Shown: one piece after another, positions 8,456 to 19,395 of the stretch
Layout: each line of letters begins with the position of its first letter
Numbering within the stretch: position 1 is the first letter of the stretch
NCBI RefSeq assembly: GCF_018967645.1
Contig: NZ_JAHLZF010000002.1
Location: 16,701-80,700 of the forward strand
Direction of reading: 5' to 3'
DNA length: 64,000 bases
From: Allobacillus halotolerans
GTDB lineage: Bacteria > Bacillota > Bacilli > Bacillales > Alkalibacillaceae
The notes under the pieces: generated by a model
Database searches by the model: none
The model's input: the letters and a program-made list of their open reading frames with translations, nothing else
What the model was told of the DNA's origin: nothing
Program-made: the position numbers and the translations under genes

Positions 8456-9730
8456 CTAGTTTTTCCCTTGCATTTCATCTTCCATTCGTTTGAAGAATTC
8501 ATCGTTCGTTTTCGATTGTCTTAATCGCTTCATGAAGCGTTCGAGGAATCCATTTTGATCCTGCATCGTTTTCCGGATGGCCCACATTTTATCGAGTTGA
8601 TCTTTCGGTAACAACAGCTCTTCTTTCCGTGTGCCGGAGCGCAATACATCGATTGCTGGGAAGATTCGACGCTCGGCCAAGCTTCGGTCGAGGTGAAGCT
8701 CCATGTTCCCCGTTCCTTTAAATTCTTCGTAAATGACATCGTCCATGCGTGATCCTGTATCGACTAAGGTCGTTGCCAAGATGGTCAAACTGCCGCCTTC
8801 TTCGATATTTCTCGCCGCACCGAAGAAACGTTTTGGACGGTGGAAGGACGCTGGGTCGATCCCTCCGGACAATGTTCTTCCACTTGGCGGGATGACGAGG
8901 TTGTAAGCACGCGCTAAACGCGTAATACTATCCATGAGAATTACGACATCTTGTTTATGCTCAACAAGTCGCATCGCTCGTTCTAACACAAGTTCGGAAA
9001 CCTTAATATGGTTTTCCGGAACTTCATCGAACGTGGAACTGACAACGTCTACCTCATCAGCGACAGAGCGTTCGATATCCGTCACTTCTTCTGGACGCTC
9101 ATCGATTAAAAGTATGATCAATTTGGAATGTGGATGATTTTTCGTAATCGCATTCGCCATTTCTTTTAATATCGTTGTTTTCCCCGCTTTTGGCGGGGCA
9201 ACGATGAGGCCACGTTGACCAAAGCCGACGGGTGACATCATATCAACAATCCGAGTTGATAATACATTGCTCGTCGTTTCCAAGTTCATTTTCCGATCAG
9301 GATAAAGAGCGGTCAGGCCTGGAAAGTGGATTCGTTCTTTCGCGCTTTCCGGGTCGTCACCATTGACGGCGTCGACGTGTAGTAGGCCGAAATAACGCTC
9401 ATTTTCTTTTGGTGGACGTGCTTTTCCGGAAACCAAGTCGCCATTTCTTAGGTCAAAACGACGGATTTGGGATGCGGAAATATAAATGTCTTCCGGACTC
9501 GGCGCATAGTTAATCGGACGCAAAAATCCGAAGCCTTCTGTCGGGATAATTTCTAAAATCCCATCAACGAATAGCTTGCCGTCTTTTTCAGCTTGCGCTT
9601 TTAAAATCGCAAAAATCAATTCTTTTTTGTTTAGTTTTGCATAGTAAGAAACGCCGAAATCACGTGCAAGGGCATAGAGGTCCTTGAGTGTTTTCGTTTC
9701 TAACTCTGCGATTGTCAATGTTTTTGACAA
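8456..9730 (-). CDS. rho: Transcription termination factor Rho
   Basis: A hexameric RNA helicase that terminates transcription. The 424 residues include the N-terminal helix bundle ([22 protein letters not shown] in part), the cold-shock-like RNA-binding domain ([20 protein letters not shown]) and the ATPase core with Walker A PPKAGKTT at 179-186, Walker [10 protein letters not shown] and the Q-loop [11 protein letters not shown]-like segment (TLSGGIDP). The start is a TTG with GTGGTG upstream; it matches the family N-terminus length. Confidence 0.97.
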   Translation of the reverse strand: MSKTLTIAELETKTLKDLYALARDFGVSYYAKLNKKELIFAILKAQAEKDGKLFVDGILEIIPTEGFGFLRPINYAPSPEDIYISASQIRRFDLRNGDLVSGKARPPKENERYFGLLHVDAVNGDDPESAKERIHFPGLTALYPDRKMNLETTSNVLSTRIVDMMSPVGFGQRGLIVAPPKAGKTTILKEMANAITKNHPHSKLIILLIDERPEEVTDIERSVADEVDVVSSTFDEVPENHIKVSELVLERAMRLVEHKQDVVILMDSITRLARAYNLVIPPSGRTLSGGIDPASFHRPKRFFGAARNIEEGGSLTILATTLVDTGSRMDDVIYEEFKGTGNMELHLDRSLAERRIFPAIDVLRSGTRKEELLLPKDQLDKMWAIRKTMQDQNGFLERFMKRLRQSKTNDEFFKRMEDEMQGKN

Positions 9731-9916
9731 ATCATTACACCACGCTTTTATTTTATATTATTTTTCATTCAAATTTATTTTGGAAATAAAGGGATGATCT
9801 CTTGGGTTGGGAAGAGAAAATCTTGGGGTAAAATTATGACTCTTCCATTGTATCGATTTTACTGTCAGATAGCAAGAAAGAGTCTGATTTTTTATTGGGA
9901 TTTACTGTTAAAAAGA

Positions 9917-9938
9917 CTGGCTAGGAAGTTCTAGCCAG
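9917..9938 (-). terminator. Terminator of the GntR/ABC operon
   Basis: A perfect 8-bp stem CTGGCTAG/CTAGCCAG with a 6-nt loop, followed on the minus strand by TCTTTTT. Confidence 0.85.
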
Positions 9939-9949
9939 CTTACGTTCTT

Positions 9950-10654
9950 TTATAATTCTAATGCTATGTTGCGGGTAAGGCTCCGGATTGTGATGAAAAG
10001 GCCGACTAATATGATCAGCGTTCCGGTTAGTGAGATGAAAAAGTGAGATTCCCAAAAATTATTGAAGTCTATTCCGTTTATTGTGATTACAAGAAACTCA
10101 TTTTCCCAAAAGTAATCTAGTATTCCAAATAAAAACAATGAAATGATGATGGCAATCGTCCCTCCAAACCAACCAAGTCTGTAAAAGGATAACCCGATGG
10201 TCCATCCTATGAAAAAGATGGCCAGCGAAGAGAGGTAATAACCGACTGAAGCAAGGAGAAGGTTTTCACCGAAACCACCTAATTCAAGCGTGCCATTAAT
10301 AGGCAGTTGAAATACGTTCTTTGCAACATATGCCAAACCGAGAAACACAAGTGCAATCAATAAAGAAAGAAATGTTGTTTTGATGGCAGCTGCGATGGTC
10401 CCTTTCAAGTAATTTTTACGAGTAACACCATGGAAAGCGAGCAACGTAAGATAAGGATAAACCGCCATGACTCCAAAGACTATCATGACGACAGAATAAG
10501 CATCAAATGCCGTGGTGAACACATCACCTGTCTCTACGCTAAAAATAACTTTTACGATTGTGACACCAATTTGTAATACGAGTAATACGGTTGCTACGAT
10601 GAGTATCCATGTGGCGAAAAATCGTTGTAAATCATTCGTTACTAGTTTGCTCAT
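9950..10654 (-). CDS. Membrane subunit of a YtrA-type ABC transporter
   Basis: 234 residues with about six hydrophobic segments and no soluble domain, encoded last in a GntR-ATPase-permease operon. The stop of the ATPase gene (TAG) runs into TAGTGATG; I place the start at the ATG at 10654, 10 nt from AGGAGGGG, with the overlapping GTG as an alternative. It is most likely the permease moved by the adjacent ATPase. Substrate unknown; related operons respond to cell-envelope stress in B. subtilis. Confidence 0.75.
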   Translation of the reverse strand: MSKLVTNDLQRFFATWILIVATVLLVLQIGVTIVKVIFSVETGDVFTTAFDAYSVVMIVFGVMAVYPYLTLLAFHGVTRKNYLKGTIAAAIKTTFLSLLIALVFLGLAYVAKNVFQLPINGTLELGGFGENLLLASVGYYLSSLAIFFIGWTIGLSFYRLGWFGGTIAIIISLFLFGILDYFWENEFLVITINGIDFNNFWESHFFISLTGTLIILVGLFITIRSLTRNIALEL

Positions 10655-10656
10655 CA

Positions 10657-11526
10657 CTACGCTTCCCCTCCTGTCAAATGGATAAATAAATCTTGCAAAG
10701 ACACATTGCCGATTTCAAGCTCTTGCTTCTTCGCTTTCTGACGCTCTTCTTCGCTTAATTCACCGTAGATTGTCACGGATTTCGTCGGGCCCAGTCGTTG
10801 TTCGTTCAGTACTTTTTTCCCAGAAACGAATTGATCGACAGCATTTGCTTCACCGATCACTGTCTGCCCTTTCAGTGTCATTGCTTCGTACTCATCGTGA
10901 AGCAGTAATTTCCCTTGGTGAATCATAACAATCTCATCGAACAAATAGTCCATTTCCGAGACGAGATGTGTTGATAGAATAAACATGCGTGGGTGTTCAG
11001 CTTGCTCATTTAAGACTTCATTGTAAAATTTCTTCCGCGTCGGTGCGTCCATTCCTGTGTAAACTTCATCAAATATTGTGATTGGCGCTCGACTTGCTAA
11101 GCCTAAAACGACTTGCAGGGCCGACCTCATTCCTTTCGACAATTCACTCATACTTTTTTTTGTTGATAAGTTAAATGTTTTGATTAACTCATCCGCATAT
11201 ATTCGGTCGAAATTCGGACGGAATGTTTCAGTCATATCAAGCATTTCTCTGACTTTCAATGATTGATCACGTTGGGAGTCTGATAGGAACATGACCTGTT
11301 GCATCCGTGATTGATTTTCAAAGATAGGCTCCCCATCCAAAGTGATTTCTCCTTGATCTGACTGCTTAAGCCCAGCAATTAAAGAGAGCAACGTTGTTTT
11401 CCCTGCGCCGTTTCGACCGATCAGTCCAACGATTTTATTTCCTTCGACATTAAAGTCAATTTCATTAATTACTTCATGCTTTTTAAATGACTTTGACACT
11501 CGCTTGATTTCTAATTTATGATTCAT
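10657..11526 (-). CDS. ABC transporter ATP-binding protein, YtrB-like
   Basis: 289 residues with Walker A GRNGAGKTT, a degenerate signature LSKGM in place of LSGGQ (as in YtrB-type ATPases), Walker B PITIFDEVYTGMD and the switch region LSTHLVSEM. The start is the ATG at 11526, after GAGAGGTG; it overlaps the end of the gntR gene by 11 nt, which implies translational coupling. The C-terminal 80 residues form a separate accessory domain. Confidence 0.85.
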   Translation of the reverse strand: MNHKLEIKRVSKSFKKHEVINEIDFNVEGNKIVGLIGRNGAGKTTLLSLIAGLKQSDQGEITLDGEPIFENQSRMQQVMFLSDSQRDQSLKVREMLDMTETFRPNFDRIYADELIKTFNLSTKKSMSELSKGMRSALQVVLGLASRAPITIFDEVYTGMDAPTRKKFYNEVLNEQAEHPRMFILSTHLVSEMDYLFDEIVMIHQGKLLLHDEYEAMTLKGQTVIGEANAVDQFVSGKKVLNEQRLGPTKSVTIYGELSEEERQKAKKQELEIGNVSLQDLFIHLTGGEA

Positions 11527-11899
11527 GTTCTTCACCTCTCTTAATCTTTTGAATTAACCTCAGCATTTCTTTTTCTTCAATCGCCAATTTTTCCGCTTCC
11601 TGAACCATCGGAACAACGTAATCATCCATAAAGGCATCGCGACGCTTCTGCACTAGCTTTGTTTTTGCACCCTCTGCCACAAACATTCCAACACCTCTTT
11701 TTTTAAATAAAATTCCTTCGTCGACGAGTTGATTCACTCCCTTTGCGACCGTCACATGGTTAATCTCATAAAACTGGACCAACTGATTGGTTGAAGGTGC
11801 TTGATCTCCTTCTTTTAACTGATCATTCACAATCTGATCTTCAATCCGTTCTCGTACTTGTTGGAAAATCGGCTTCCCTTCATCAAAATCTCTTCTCAT
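11516..11899 (-). CDS. Short GntR-family regulator, YtrA subfamily
   Basis: 127 residues with the N-terminal winged helix of GntR proteins (PIFQQVRERIEDQIVNDQLKEG in part; APSTNQLVQFYEINHVTV) and only a short C-terminal helical tail, the mark of the YtrA subfamily. The start is the ATG at 11899, 6 nt after GGTGA; a GTG three codons earlier overlaps that site. It is the first gene of the operon and is preceded by a promoter with a near-perfect inverted repeat just downstream of the -10, so it probably represses itself and the transporter. Confidence 0.88.
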   Translation of the reverse strand: MRRDFDEGKPIFQQVRERIEDQIVNDQLKEGDQAPSTNQLVQFYEINHVTVAKGVNQLVDEGILFKKRGVGMFVAEGAKTKLVQKRRDAFMDDYVVPMVQEAEKLAIEEKEMLRLIQKIKRGEEHES

Positions 11900-11959
11900 C
11901 GTCTTCACCGCCTTATTGTGTGGCTTTGTTGATTTATCTTGTTTGTTCTGTTGTTTGTT

Positions 11960-12012
11960 GGTTATATAGTTTAGTATATGACCATAATACGTTTGAGAGT
12001 TGAGTTTGTCAA
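11960..12012 (-). promoter_or_regulatory. Sigma-A promoter and operator of the gntR/ABC operon
   Basis: On the minus strand: -35 TTGACA (12012-12007), 17-bp spacer, -10 TATTAT (12089 minus 100, i.e. 11989-11984), then GGTCATATA-6 nt-TATATAACC (11983-11960), an inverted repeat matching in 8 of 9 positions that begins directly after the -10. The position fits a repressor site for the encoded GntR protein. Confidence 0.75.
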
Positions 12013-12095
12013 CGAATTCTTAAAAAGTTGTGGGGTTTTCCATTTTAATAGTGAGGAATTACGGGGCATTGGAAGATTGTTTTGACGTGGTTACG

Positions 12096-12290
12096 CAGCT
12101 TTTTCGATGGCTGGGCGCCTCTTTTCGATGGCTGCTATTCATTTTCCGACGGCTTCGTTGCTTTTTTCGACGGCTAGCGCTCATTATTCGACGGCTTCGT
12201 TGATTTTTTCGACGGCTTCTGCTCATTATTCGATGGCTTCTGTTCGTTTTTCGACGGCTCCGTTGCTTTCTAGTTATTCGGCAGCATTCA
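12096..12290. repeat. Array B: units of TTTTTCGACGGCT, period about 21 bp
   Basis: About nine copies of TTTTTCGAYGGCT separated by 8-bp variable parts such as tcgttgct and agcgctca. It lies just beyond the 3' end of the NERD-domain gene and upstream of the gntR promoter. It is the same family as arrays C and D. Confidence 0.92.
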
Positions 12291-12297
12291 AAGCCGA

Positions 12298-13335
12298 CTA
12301 CTGAAGCTCATTTTTCAACTTGCTTTTTATTGTGTTCAATTTAGATAAATAATTGAAATCCTCTGAATCAAAATTATAAGAAAGTTGGTATTGTCTGGAT
12401 TTTGTATTGCCAGTAACTTTTGATGAAGCTTTGTTCAACATGTCTTTCGCTGTACTGCCGGATTTTAACGATGTGAAGTTTCGAAAATTTTGATTCGTAA
12501 TGGTGGGACCAATCAGCAAGAAATAATCTTTCAACGTATTTTCATGAGCATCACGAGAACGGTAATCACATGTAACACATTGCCATCTAAGTCTGTACAT
12601 TTTCATGCCAACCGTTCCGCATTTCATACAAATAACACCTTTCAAAATGTCCCCTTCACTGACTTTCATTGTTTTTAAAATATCTGGATTATAGGTCTGA
12701 TGATGATAAGAAATGGTTTTAGTGAGGTTACTCATTTCATTTAACGTGAGTGTATCTTGTTGATATCTTTTGATTAGTTCACGAAACAGGGAAGGTAACC
12801 GCTGGAGGGAGATAACTTTTTCAGCATGATGATTATTAGTAGGATCGATTCGCAATCGTGTTTGAGAATTCGTCATGACAACATAATACTCAATCGGCAA
12901 ATTACTGTAGCCTAGTTTTTCTAACCACATCGTGAGTTGATATGCTTGTTCTTCAGCTTGTAGAACAGGGTCGTCGAATACTCTTATTTGCTGATCCTTT
13001 TTCTGAATTACTTGATGAACCGTGTCATCGAACATTAGATCATCACTATAATATTTTGATTCAAGGATGAGTAGAAATTTAGGAGTGATAATTAAAAAAT
13101 CTATTTGAAAGTAGGACGAGTGAAGATAAAGACGCGTGTTTTGTAAAACTTTGTGTGGAGTTGGGAATTTACTGAGTGGATAATATAATCTTGATTCGCC
13201 GTATAAACCAGCAAGTTCATTTTTGATCCTTTTTTCAACATGAGGGTAACGGCTGTGATTCAGAGGTAGACGGTGGTACAGAGCTTGTAACTTGAGGATG
13301 TGCGGGGGAATTGAGGACTTTTTATCAATAGACAA
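12298..13335 (-). CDS. NERD-domain protein with a C-terminal zinc ribbon
   Basis: A 345-residue protein. The NERD (nuclease-related) domain covers roughly residues 35-170, with the pattern LYYPLSKFPTPHKVLQN, FQIDFLIITPKFLLILESKYY and VYDDP-like strands. A treble-clef-like CMKCGTVGM...WQCVTCDY near residue 235-255 suggests a zinc ribbon. NERD proteins are distant relatives of restriction-type nucleases; the substrate is unknown. It starts with TTG after GGAGAG. Arrays B and C, of the same repeat family, flank it on both sides; I know of no established reason. Confidence 0.85.
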   Translation of the reverse strand: MSIDKKSSIPPHILKLQALYHRLPLNHSRYPHVEKRIKNELAGLYGESRLYYPLSKFPTPHKVLQNTRLYLHSSYFQIDFLIITPKFLLILESKYYSDDLMFDDTVHQVIQKKDQQIRVFDDPVLQAEEQAYQLTMWLEKLGYSNLPIEYYVVMTNSQTRLRIDPTNNHHAEKVISLQRLPSLFRELIKRYQQDTLTLNEMSNLTKTISYHHQTYNPDILKTMKVSEGDILKGVICMKCGTVGMKMYRLRWQCVTCDYRSRDAHENTLKDYFLLIGPTITNQNFRNFTSLKSGSTAKDMLNKASSKVTGNTKSRQYQLSYNFDSEDFNYLSKLNTIKSKLKNELQ

Positions 13336-13439
13336 GTTTTATCTCTCCTTCTATGTAATTTTAATATTATTATAGCCTATAGCTTTTTGGTGACAAGCTT
13401 TTGATACTTCTGTTTTTGCGTAAGATTCAGCGGCTGAAC

Positions 13440-13610
13440 ATGGTTATTCGACGGCTGCAAGGCGGCTTTCGACGGCTCGATTTCATTTTTCGATGGCTAG
13501 GCGCGCTTTTTCGATGGCTCGACCCCACTTTTCGACGGCTTCACTCTGTTTTTCGACGGCTCGAGCTGACTTTTCGACGGCTCGATTTCATTTTTCGACG
13601 TCTACACTTC
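13440..13610. repeat. Array C: TTTTTCGACGGCT units, period about 21 bp
   Basis: About eight copies of the same core as array B, with variable parts such as cgatttca and tcactctg. It lies between the NERD gene start and the glpX terminator. Confidence 0.92.
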
Positions 13611-13704
13611 TTTTCAGCAGCTTGTCACGCGGGATCGGGTGAAAGACATCAAAAGGTCCATTTTTGCCTAAGCAAAAATGTTCCACTCAAGGCTTTAAAT
13701 CAAA

Positions 13705-13730
13705 AAACCAACCGCCACAGCGGTTGGTTT
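13705..13730 (-). terminator. Rho-independent terminator after glpX
   Basis: A perfect 11-bp stem AAACCAACCGC/GCGGTTGGTTT with a CACA/TGTG tetraloop; the minus strand continues with TTTG. A second short hairpin (CATTTTTGC/GCAAAAATG, 13659-13680) lies just beyond it. Confidence 0.9.
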
Positions 13731-13743
13731 CCTAATAAAAGTT

Positions 13744-14715
13744 TTACTCATCTGTCATGACGAGGTTTGGTTTTGTTGTTAGGCGGTGGGCACCGTCGAC
13801 GAAACGGATGGTGCCTGATAGTGCACGCATGACTAGGGTTTGTGTGGTTGCGCGATCGCCTTTGAATTGTACACCTTTTAGCAGTTCACCGTCTGTAATG
13901 CCGGATGCTGCGAAGATGGCGTCGTCTCCTGAGACGAGGTCTTCCATTGTCAGTACGCGATTCGGGTCGTCGATGCCCATTTTTTTGCATCGTTCGACTT
14001 GTTCGTCGTTTTCTGGTTTCAAACGGCCTTGGATTTCTCCGCCGAGGCATTTTAAACCGACGGCAGCGAGGACTCCTTCTGGTGCGCCGCCTGTTCCGAA
14101 TAGGATATCAACACCTGTATGGTCAAATGCTGTGTTAATTGCTCCGGCTACGTCGCCTTCTGGAATTAGTTTGATTCGTCCGCCGTTTTCGCGGATTTCA
14201 TCAATGATGTGTTGGTGTCGAGGTCTGTTCAATACACAAGCGACGACATCTTGTATAGCTTTTCCTTTTGCTTCGGCAACAGCTTTCATGTTCTCTGTAA
14301 CGGAGGCATTCAAGTCGATCTTCCCGACCGCTTCCGGACCGACAGCGATTTTTTCCATATACATGTCCGGCGCATGAAGCATATGTCCGCGGTCGGCAAT
14401 CCCGACGACTGCGAATGCTCCCCAACTACCTGAGGCAACGATGTTCGTTCCTTCCACGGGGTCAACCGCGATATCTACATCCGGTCCACCTGTCATTCCA
14501 AGCTCCTCACCGATATAAAGCATCGGTGCTTCGTCTCTTTCGCCTTCACCAATCACAACTCGTCCATTCATTGGAATTGTATCAAATACCTTTCGCATGG
14601 CCTCCGTTGCTGCGTTGTCTGCTTCTTCTTTCTCGCCACGGCCCATCCAACGTGCAGAGGCCATTGCTGCAGCCTCGGTGACCCGAACGATTTCCATTGA
14701 TAAACTTCTTTCCAT
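13744..14715 (-). CDS. glpX: Fructose-1,6-bisphosphatase class II
   Basis: Hydrolyses fructose 1,6-bisphosphate to fructose 6-phosphate in gluconeogenesis. The 323 residues match the GlpX family: [34 protein letters not shown] (metal-binding acidic residues), VDPVEGT and the [12 protein letters not shown] loop. GGGGAGGAAC precedes the ATG. In Bacillus glpX is next to murA and fsa, as here. It ends in a strong terminator. Confidence 0.96.
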   Translation of the reverse strand: MERSLSMEIVRVTEAAAMASARWMGRGEKEEADNAATEAMRKVFDTIPMNGRVVIGEGERDEAPMLYIGEELGMTGGPDVDIAVDPVEGTNIVASGSWGAFAVVGIADRGHMLHAPDMYMEKIAVGPEAVGKIDLNASVTENMKAVAEAKGKAIQDVVACVLNRPRHQHIIDEIRENGGRIKLIPEGDVAGAINTAFDHTGVDILFGTGGAPEGVLAAVGLKCLGGEIQGRLKPENDEQVERCKKMGIDDPNRVLTMEDLVSGDDAIFAASGITDGELLKGVQFKGDRATTQTLVMRALSGTIRFVDGAHRLTTKPNLVMTDE

Positions 14716-14771
14716 ATAGGTTCCTCCCCTTTTGGTGTTGCAATTCCCTCGTCTGTTTGTTTACAAGGTAT

Positions 14772-16058
14772 TTATATATTTTGATAAAATTTCTGATCTT
14801 CTTCTGTCATCGATTCTTTCCAAACGACAGCGCCTAAATCAGATAATTTTTTCGTTATGTCATGGTAGCCTCGTTCGATATGTTCTAATCCGACAATTTC
14901 CGTAATGCCATCAGCCAACAAACCTGCGGCCACTAATGCAGCACCTGCACGTAAGTCGCTTGCTTTCACTTTCGCACCTTCTAATGGAGATGGTCCCGTA
15001 ATAATGGCTGAGCTTCCTTCAATTTTGATGGAAGCATTCATCCGGCGCAGTTCGTCGATATGTTTAAAACGCGCGCTGTAAATCGTATCGGTCACAACAC
15101 TCGTTCCTTCCGCTTGGGTTAATAATGTCGTAAGCGGCTGTTGCAGATCCGTCGGAAATCCTGGATAGACGAGCGTCTTGATATCACAAGAATGGAACGG
15201 TCGGTTTCCGCGGACAATCAGTCGTTCATCTTCCGCTTCAATTTCGACACCCATTTCACGTAGCTTCGCTGTTAACGACTCCAAGTGTGTCGGAATGACA
15301 TTATCGATAATGACTTCCCCGCCCTTGGCTGCAGCCATAATCGTATAAGTACCCGCTTCAATTCGGTCTGGAATGATGGTATGCTTACATCCCTTCAATT
15401 CATCTGTTCCTTCAATGCGGATGACATCCGTTCCAACACCCTTGATGTTTGCGCCCATACTGTTCAGTAAAGTAGCGACATCAATGATTTCCGGCTCTTT
15501 CGCGGCGTTTTCGATAATTGTTTTCCCTTTGGCCCGGACAGCGGCAAGCATAATATTAATCGTTGCACCGACGCTGACGACGTCCAAGTAAATCTTCGCG
15601 CCGACCAATTCATCCGCCCGGAGATAAACCGCACCTTGCTCATTCGTCACCTTGGCACCGAGAGCTTCAAATCCCTTGATGTGCTGGTCAATCGGACGTG
15701 GACCTAAATTACATCCACCCGGTAAGCCGATGACTGCTTTTTTGAACCGACCGAGCATAGCACCCATAAAGTAATAAGACGCACGGAGTTTTTTCACCTT
15801 TCCATTCGGTAGTGGCATGTCGATCATATCTGTTGAGTCAATCGTCACATCTTCACCTGTTTGCGAAACGGTTCCACCAATGTCTTCAAGTAGCTCTTTC
15901 AATATTTGAATGTCTGAAATATCTGGAAGACCTTCAATCGTCACTTCGGATTCAGCTAAAATAGTAGCTGGCAAAAGAGCTACAGCGCTATTTTTCGCAC
16001 CACTGACCCGTACAGTGCCGTTTAATTCGTGGCCTCCCTCGATGAGTAGTTTTTCCAT
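14772..16058 (-). CDS. murA: UDP-N-acetylglucosamine 1-carboxyvinyltransferase
   Basis: Transfers enolpyruvate from PEP to UDP-GlcNAc, the first committed step of peptidoglycan synthesis. It has 428 residues, with AKNSA at 21-25 (conserved Lys22) and the catalytic Cys116 in [12 protein letters not shown], the fosfomycin target. Position between glpX and fsa corresponds to the second B. subtilis copy, murAB (murZ); whether another murA exists elsewhere is not visible. AGAGGGG precedes the ATG. Confidence 0.96.
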   Translation of the reverse strand: MEKLLIEGGHELNGTVRVSGAKNSAVALLPATILAESEVTIEGLPDISDIQILKELLEDIGGTVSQTGEDVTIDSTDMIDMPLPNGKVKKLRASYYFMGAMLGRFKKAVIGLPGGCNLGPRPIDQHIKGFEALGAKVTNEQGAVYLRADELVGAKIYLDVVSVGATINIMLAAVRAKGKTIIENAAKEPEIIDVATLLNSMGANIKGVGTDVIRIEGTDELKGCKHTIIPDRIEAGTYTIMAAAKGGEVIIDNVIPTHLESLTAKLREMGVEIEAEDERLIVRGNRPFHSCDIKTLVYPGFPTDLQQPLTTLLTQAEGTSVVTDTIYSARFKHIDELRRMNASIKIEGSSAIITGPSPLEGAKVKASDLRAGAALVAAGLLADGITEIVGLEHIERGYHDITKKLSDLGAVVWKESMTEEDQKFYQNI

Positions 16059-16113
16059 TTGTGATACCCCTCTAAAATTATTCTAGTCCTTATTATGTGG
16101 ACTCTTCACAAAT

Positions 16114-16764
16114 TCATTCTTGATTTGCTTTTTCCCAGTCGGCCAAAAATTTCTCAATGCCTTGGTCGGTCAATGGATGTTTCACGAGTTGCTGAATCAC
16201 TTTGAATGGAATCGTTGCAATATGTGCTCCATTGATTGCCGCTTCCGTCACGTGCATCGGATGTCTGACGCTTGCTGCAATAATTTGTGTGTCAATCGCG
16301 TGGCGGTCAAAAATCTCAGCAATTTCAGCAATTAAATTCATGCCGTTTTGTCCGATATCGTCCAATCTGCCAAGGAAAGGAGATACGTATGTCGCACCTG
16401 CTCTTGCTGCAAGCAATGCTTGGTTGGCGGAAAAAACAAGTGTGACGTTTGTTGTGACACCCTTGTCCGTAAGTTGCTTACAAGCTTTCAATCCTTCAAG
16501 TGTCATTGGTACTTTAATCGTAATATTCGGTGCGATTTTAATGAGTTCTTCTGCTTCTTTCATCATTCCGTCAACATCTTCGGAAACAACTTCCGCACTT
16601 ACCGAACCTTTTGTCACTTCTTGAGTGATTTCTTTTAAACGATCGTGAAAAGAAACGTTTTCTTTTGCGACAAGTGATGGGTTTGTTGTTACGCCCGCTA
16701 AAACACCTAACGCATTTGCTTCTTTGATTTCATCAATATTTGCTGTATCAATAAAAAATTTCAT
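16114..16764 (-). CDS. fsa: Fructose-6-phosphate aldolase / transaldolase-like protein
   Basis: 216 residues of the small transaldolase/FSA family ([28 protein letters not shown]). The Schiff-base lysine is in NITIKVPMT. Members act as transaldolases or as fructose-6-phosphate aldolases, and sequence reading cannot separate these. AAGGAG precedes the ATG at about 10 nt. In B. subtilis the next gene upstream is fbaA; here that place holds only a 30-codon ORF. Confidence 0.9.
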   Translation of the reverse strand: MKFFIDTANIDEIKEANALGVLAGVTTNPSLVAKENVSFHDRLKEITQEVTKGSVSAEVVSEDVDGMMKEAEELIKIAPNITIKVPMTLEGLKACKQLTDKGVTTNVTLVFSANQALLAARAGATYVSPFLGRLDDIGQNGMNLIAEIAEIFDRHAIDTQIIAASVRHPMHVTEAAINGAHIATIPFKVIQQLVKHPLTDQGIEKFLADWEKANQE

Positions 16765-16822
16765 TTGTAATTAGCTCCTTCTTTTCAGTTATTTTCTGAG
16801 AGGTTTTTGATTCCATGACGAA

Positions 16823-16850
16823 AAGGCCAACCCAATTATGGATCAGCCTT
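16823..16850 (-). terminator. Terminator after the MPLVSM mini-ORF
   Basis: An 11-bp stem AAGGCTGATCC/GGGTTGGCCTT including wobble pairs, with a 6-nt loop, is followed on the minus strand by TTCGTC. The stop codon of the mini-ORF lies inside the 5' arm. Confidence 0.65.
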
Positions 16851-16935
16851 CTTCTGTAGAGACACTCTTACTGTGTTTTTTTAATGATTTATTTATATCC
16901 ATTTGCAACAGTTCAAGCATGGAAACTAACGGCAC
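16843..16935 (-). CDS. 30-codon ORF beginning MPLVSM, probable fbaA remnant or micropeptide
   Basis: A near-consensus AGGAGG (16950-16945) lies 9 nt before a GTG that opens a 30-codon ORF starting MPLVSMLELLQMD and ending STEEG. Class II fructose-bisphosphate aldolases of Bacillus begin with MPLVSM followed by an amphipathic helix, and fbaA lies exactly here, between fsa and spo0F, in B. subtilis. I infer the start region of fbaA was kept while the rest was lost. The alternative is an independent micropeptide. The upstream 120 nt contain dyads TTCGTCAAATGACGAA and CACTCGAGTG. Confidence 0.5.
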   Translation of the reverse strand: MPLVSMLELLQMDINKSLKKHSKSVSTEEG

Positions 16936-16950
16936 AGCAGATTTCCTCCT

Positions 16951-17060
16951 ACTTGCATGGACTTTGACGAGATTTTCGTCATTTGACGAACACTCGAGTG
17001 AGTTTAAACGTAATCGGCAACAACCGAGTGTTACACTTTGCATCAACTGAAAAATGTTCA
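16951..17060 (-). promoter_or_regulatory. Dyad-rich leader upstream of the MPLVSM ORF
   Basis: On the minus strand there is a perfect palindrome CACTCGAGTG, a dyad TTCGTCA-AA-TGACGAA with a third half-site TCGTCA 3' of it, and a CGG-7 nt-CCG hairpin next to ACACTCGG. Such a cluster of dyads suggests regulator sites or a structured leader, but no known element is recognised. Confidence 0.35.
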
Positions 17061-17119
17061 TGCACAATCTATTTATAGAATACCAAACTATGCATTAGCT
17101 TCGCAACTTCATCTGTCCA

Positions 17120-17503
17120 TTATTCAGAGATATTTACGAAATCATATAAATTTTGTTCAACGATTTGTATGATATCTAGAATGTTAAACGGTTTTTCAAC
17201 AATTTCTACAATTGCGTCTGAATGGATTTTATCATGCATTTCTTCTTTATCGGCTCCTGACATCAGAATCACAGGAATTCTAAAGCCTTCTTCCTGAATG
17301 ACATGAGCGAATTGATCGCCTTTCATTTCAGGAATTCGATAATCCACTAAAATTAAAGCTGGATTTTTTTCGTTGATCGCCATTTTGGCATCAAACGGAT
17401 TAGCATAAGTGAAAACATTGTAACCTGTTCGTTCGAAAACTTCTTTGAGCATCATTCTTATGCCCTTTTCATCGTCAATGATGAATAAGGTCGTGTTTTT
17501 CAT
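17120..17503 (-). CDS. spo0F: Sporulation phosphorelay response regulator
   Basis: A receiver-only protein that passes phosphate from sensor kinases to Spo0B in the sporulation phosphorelay. With the start at the ATG at 17503 (AAGGG 7 nt upstream) it has 127 residues. The key positions coincide with Spo0F numbering: D10/D11 metal pocket, D54 phosphoacceptor (LILVDYRIP), S82 in place of Thr82, and K104 (IVEKPF). Overall sequence is quite diverged from B. subtilis Spo0F. It sits next to pyrG as usual, but the ywjG-type gene between them is missing. Confidence 0.88.
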   Translation of the reverse strand: MKNTTLFIIDDEKGIRMMLKEVFERTGYNVFTYANPFDAKMAINEKNPALILVDYRIPEMKGDQFAHVIQEEGFRIPVILMSGADKEEMHDKIHSDAIVEIVEKPFNILDIIQIVEQNLYDFVNISE

Positions 17504-17609
17504 CCCATCACCCTTCTCCGTTCCAACCATCCATATTCAGCTTAGATGAAATGGAAGAAAAACACAATACATTCATAAGAAATTTTAACCTATTTTGGGA
17601 TTGCTAGGT

Positions 17610-19380
<1,771 letters not shown>

Positions 19381-19395
19381 TGGTTGTGTCGAGAA

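Noticed and set aside
13757-14377. 206-residue ORF on the plus strand
   Set aside because: It is the complementary shadow of glpX, whose own frame has all family motifs.
17504-17609. Sigma-H promoter before spo0F
   Set aside because: AGGTTAA and GAAT are present on the minus strand, but the spacing is about 2 bp too short compared with known sigma-H promoters.
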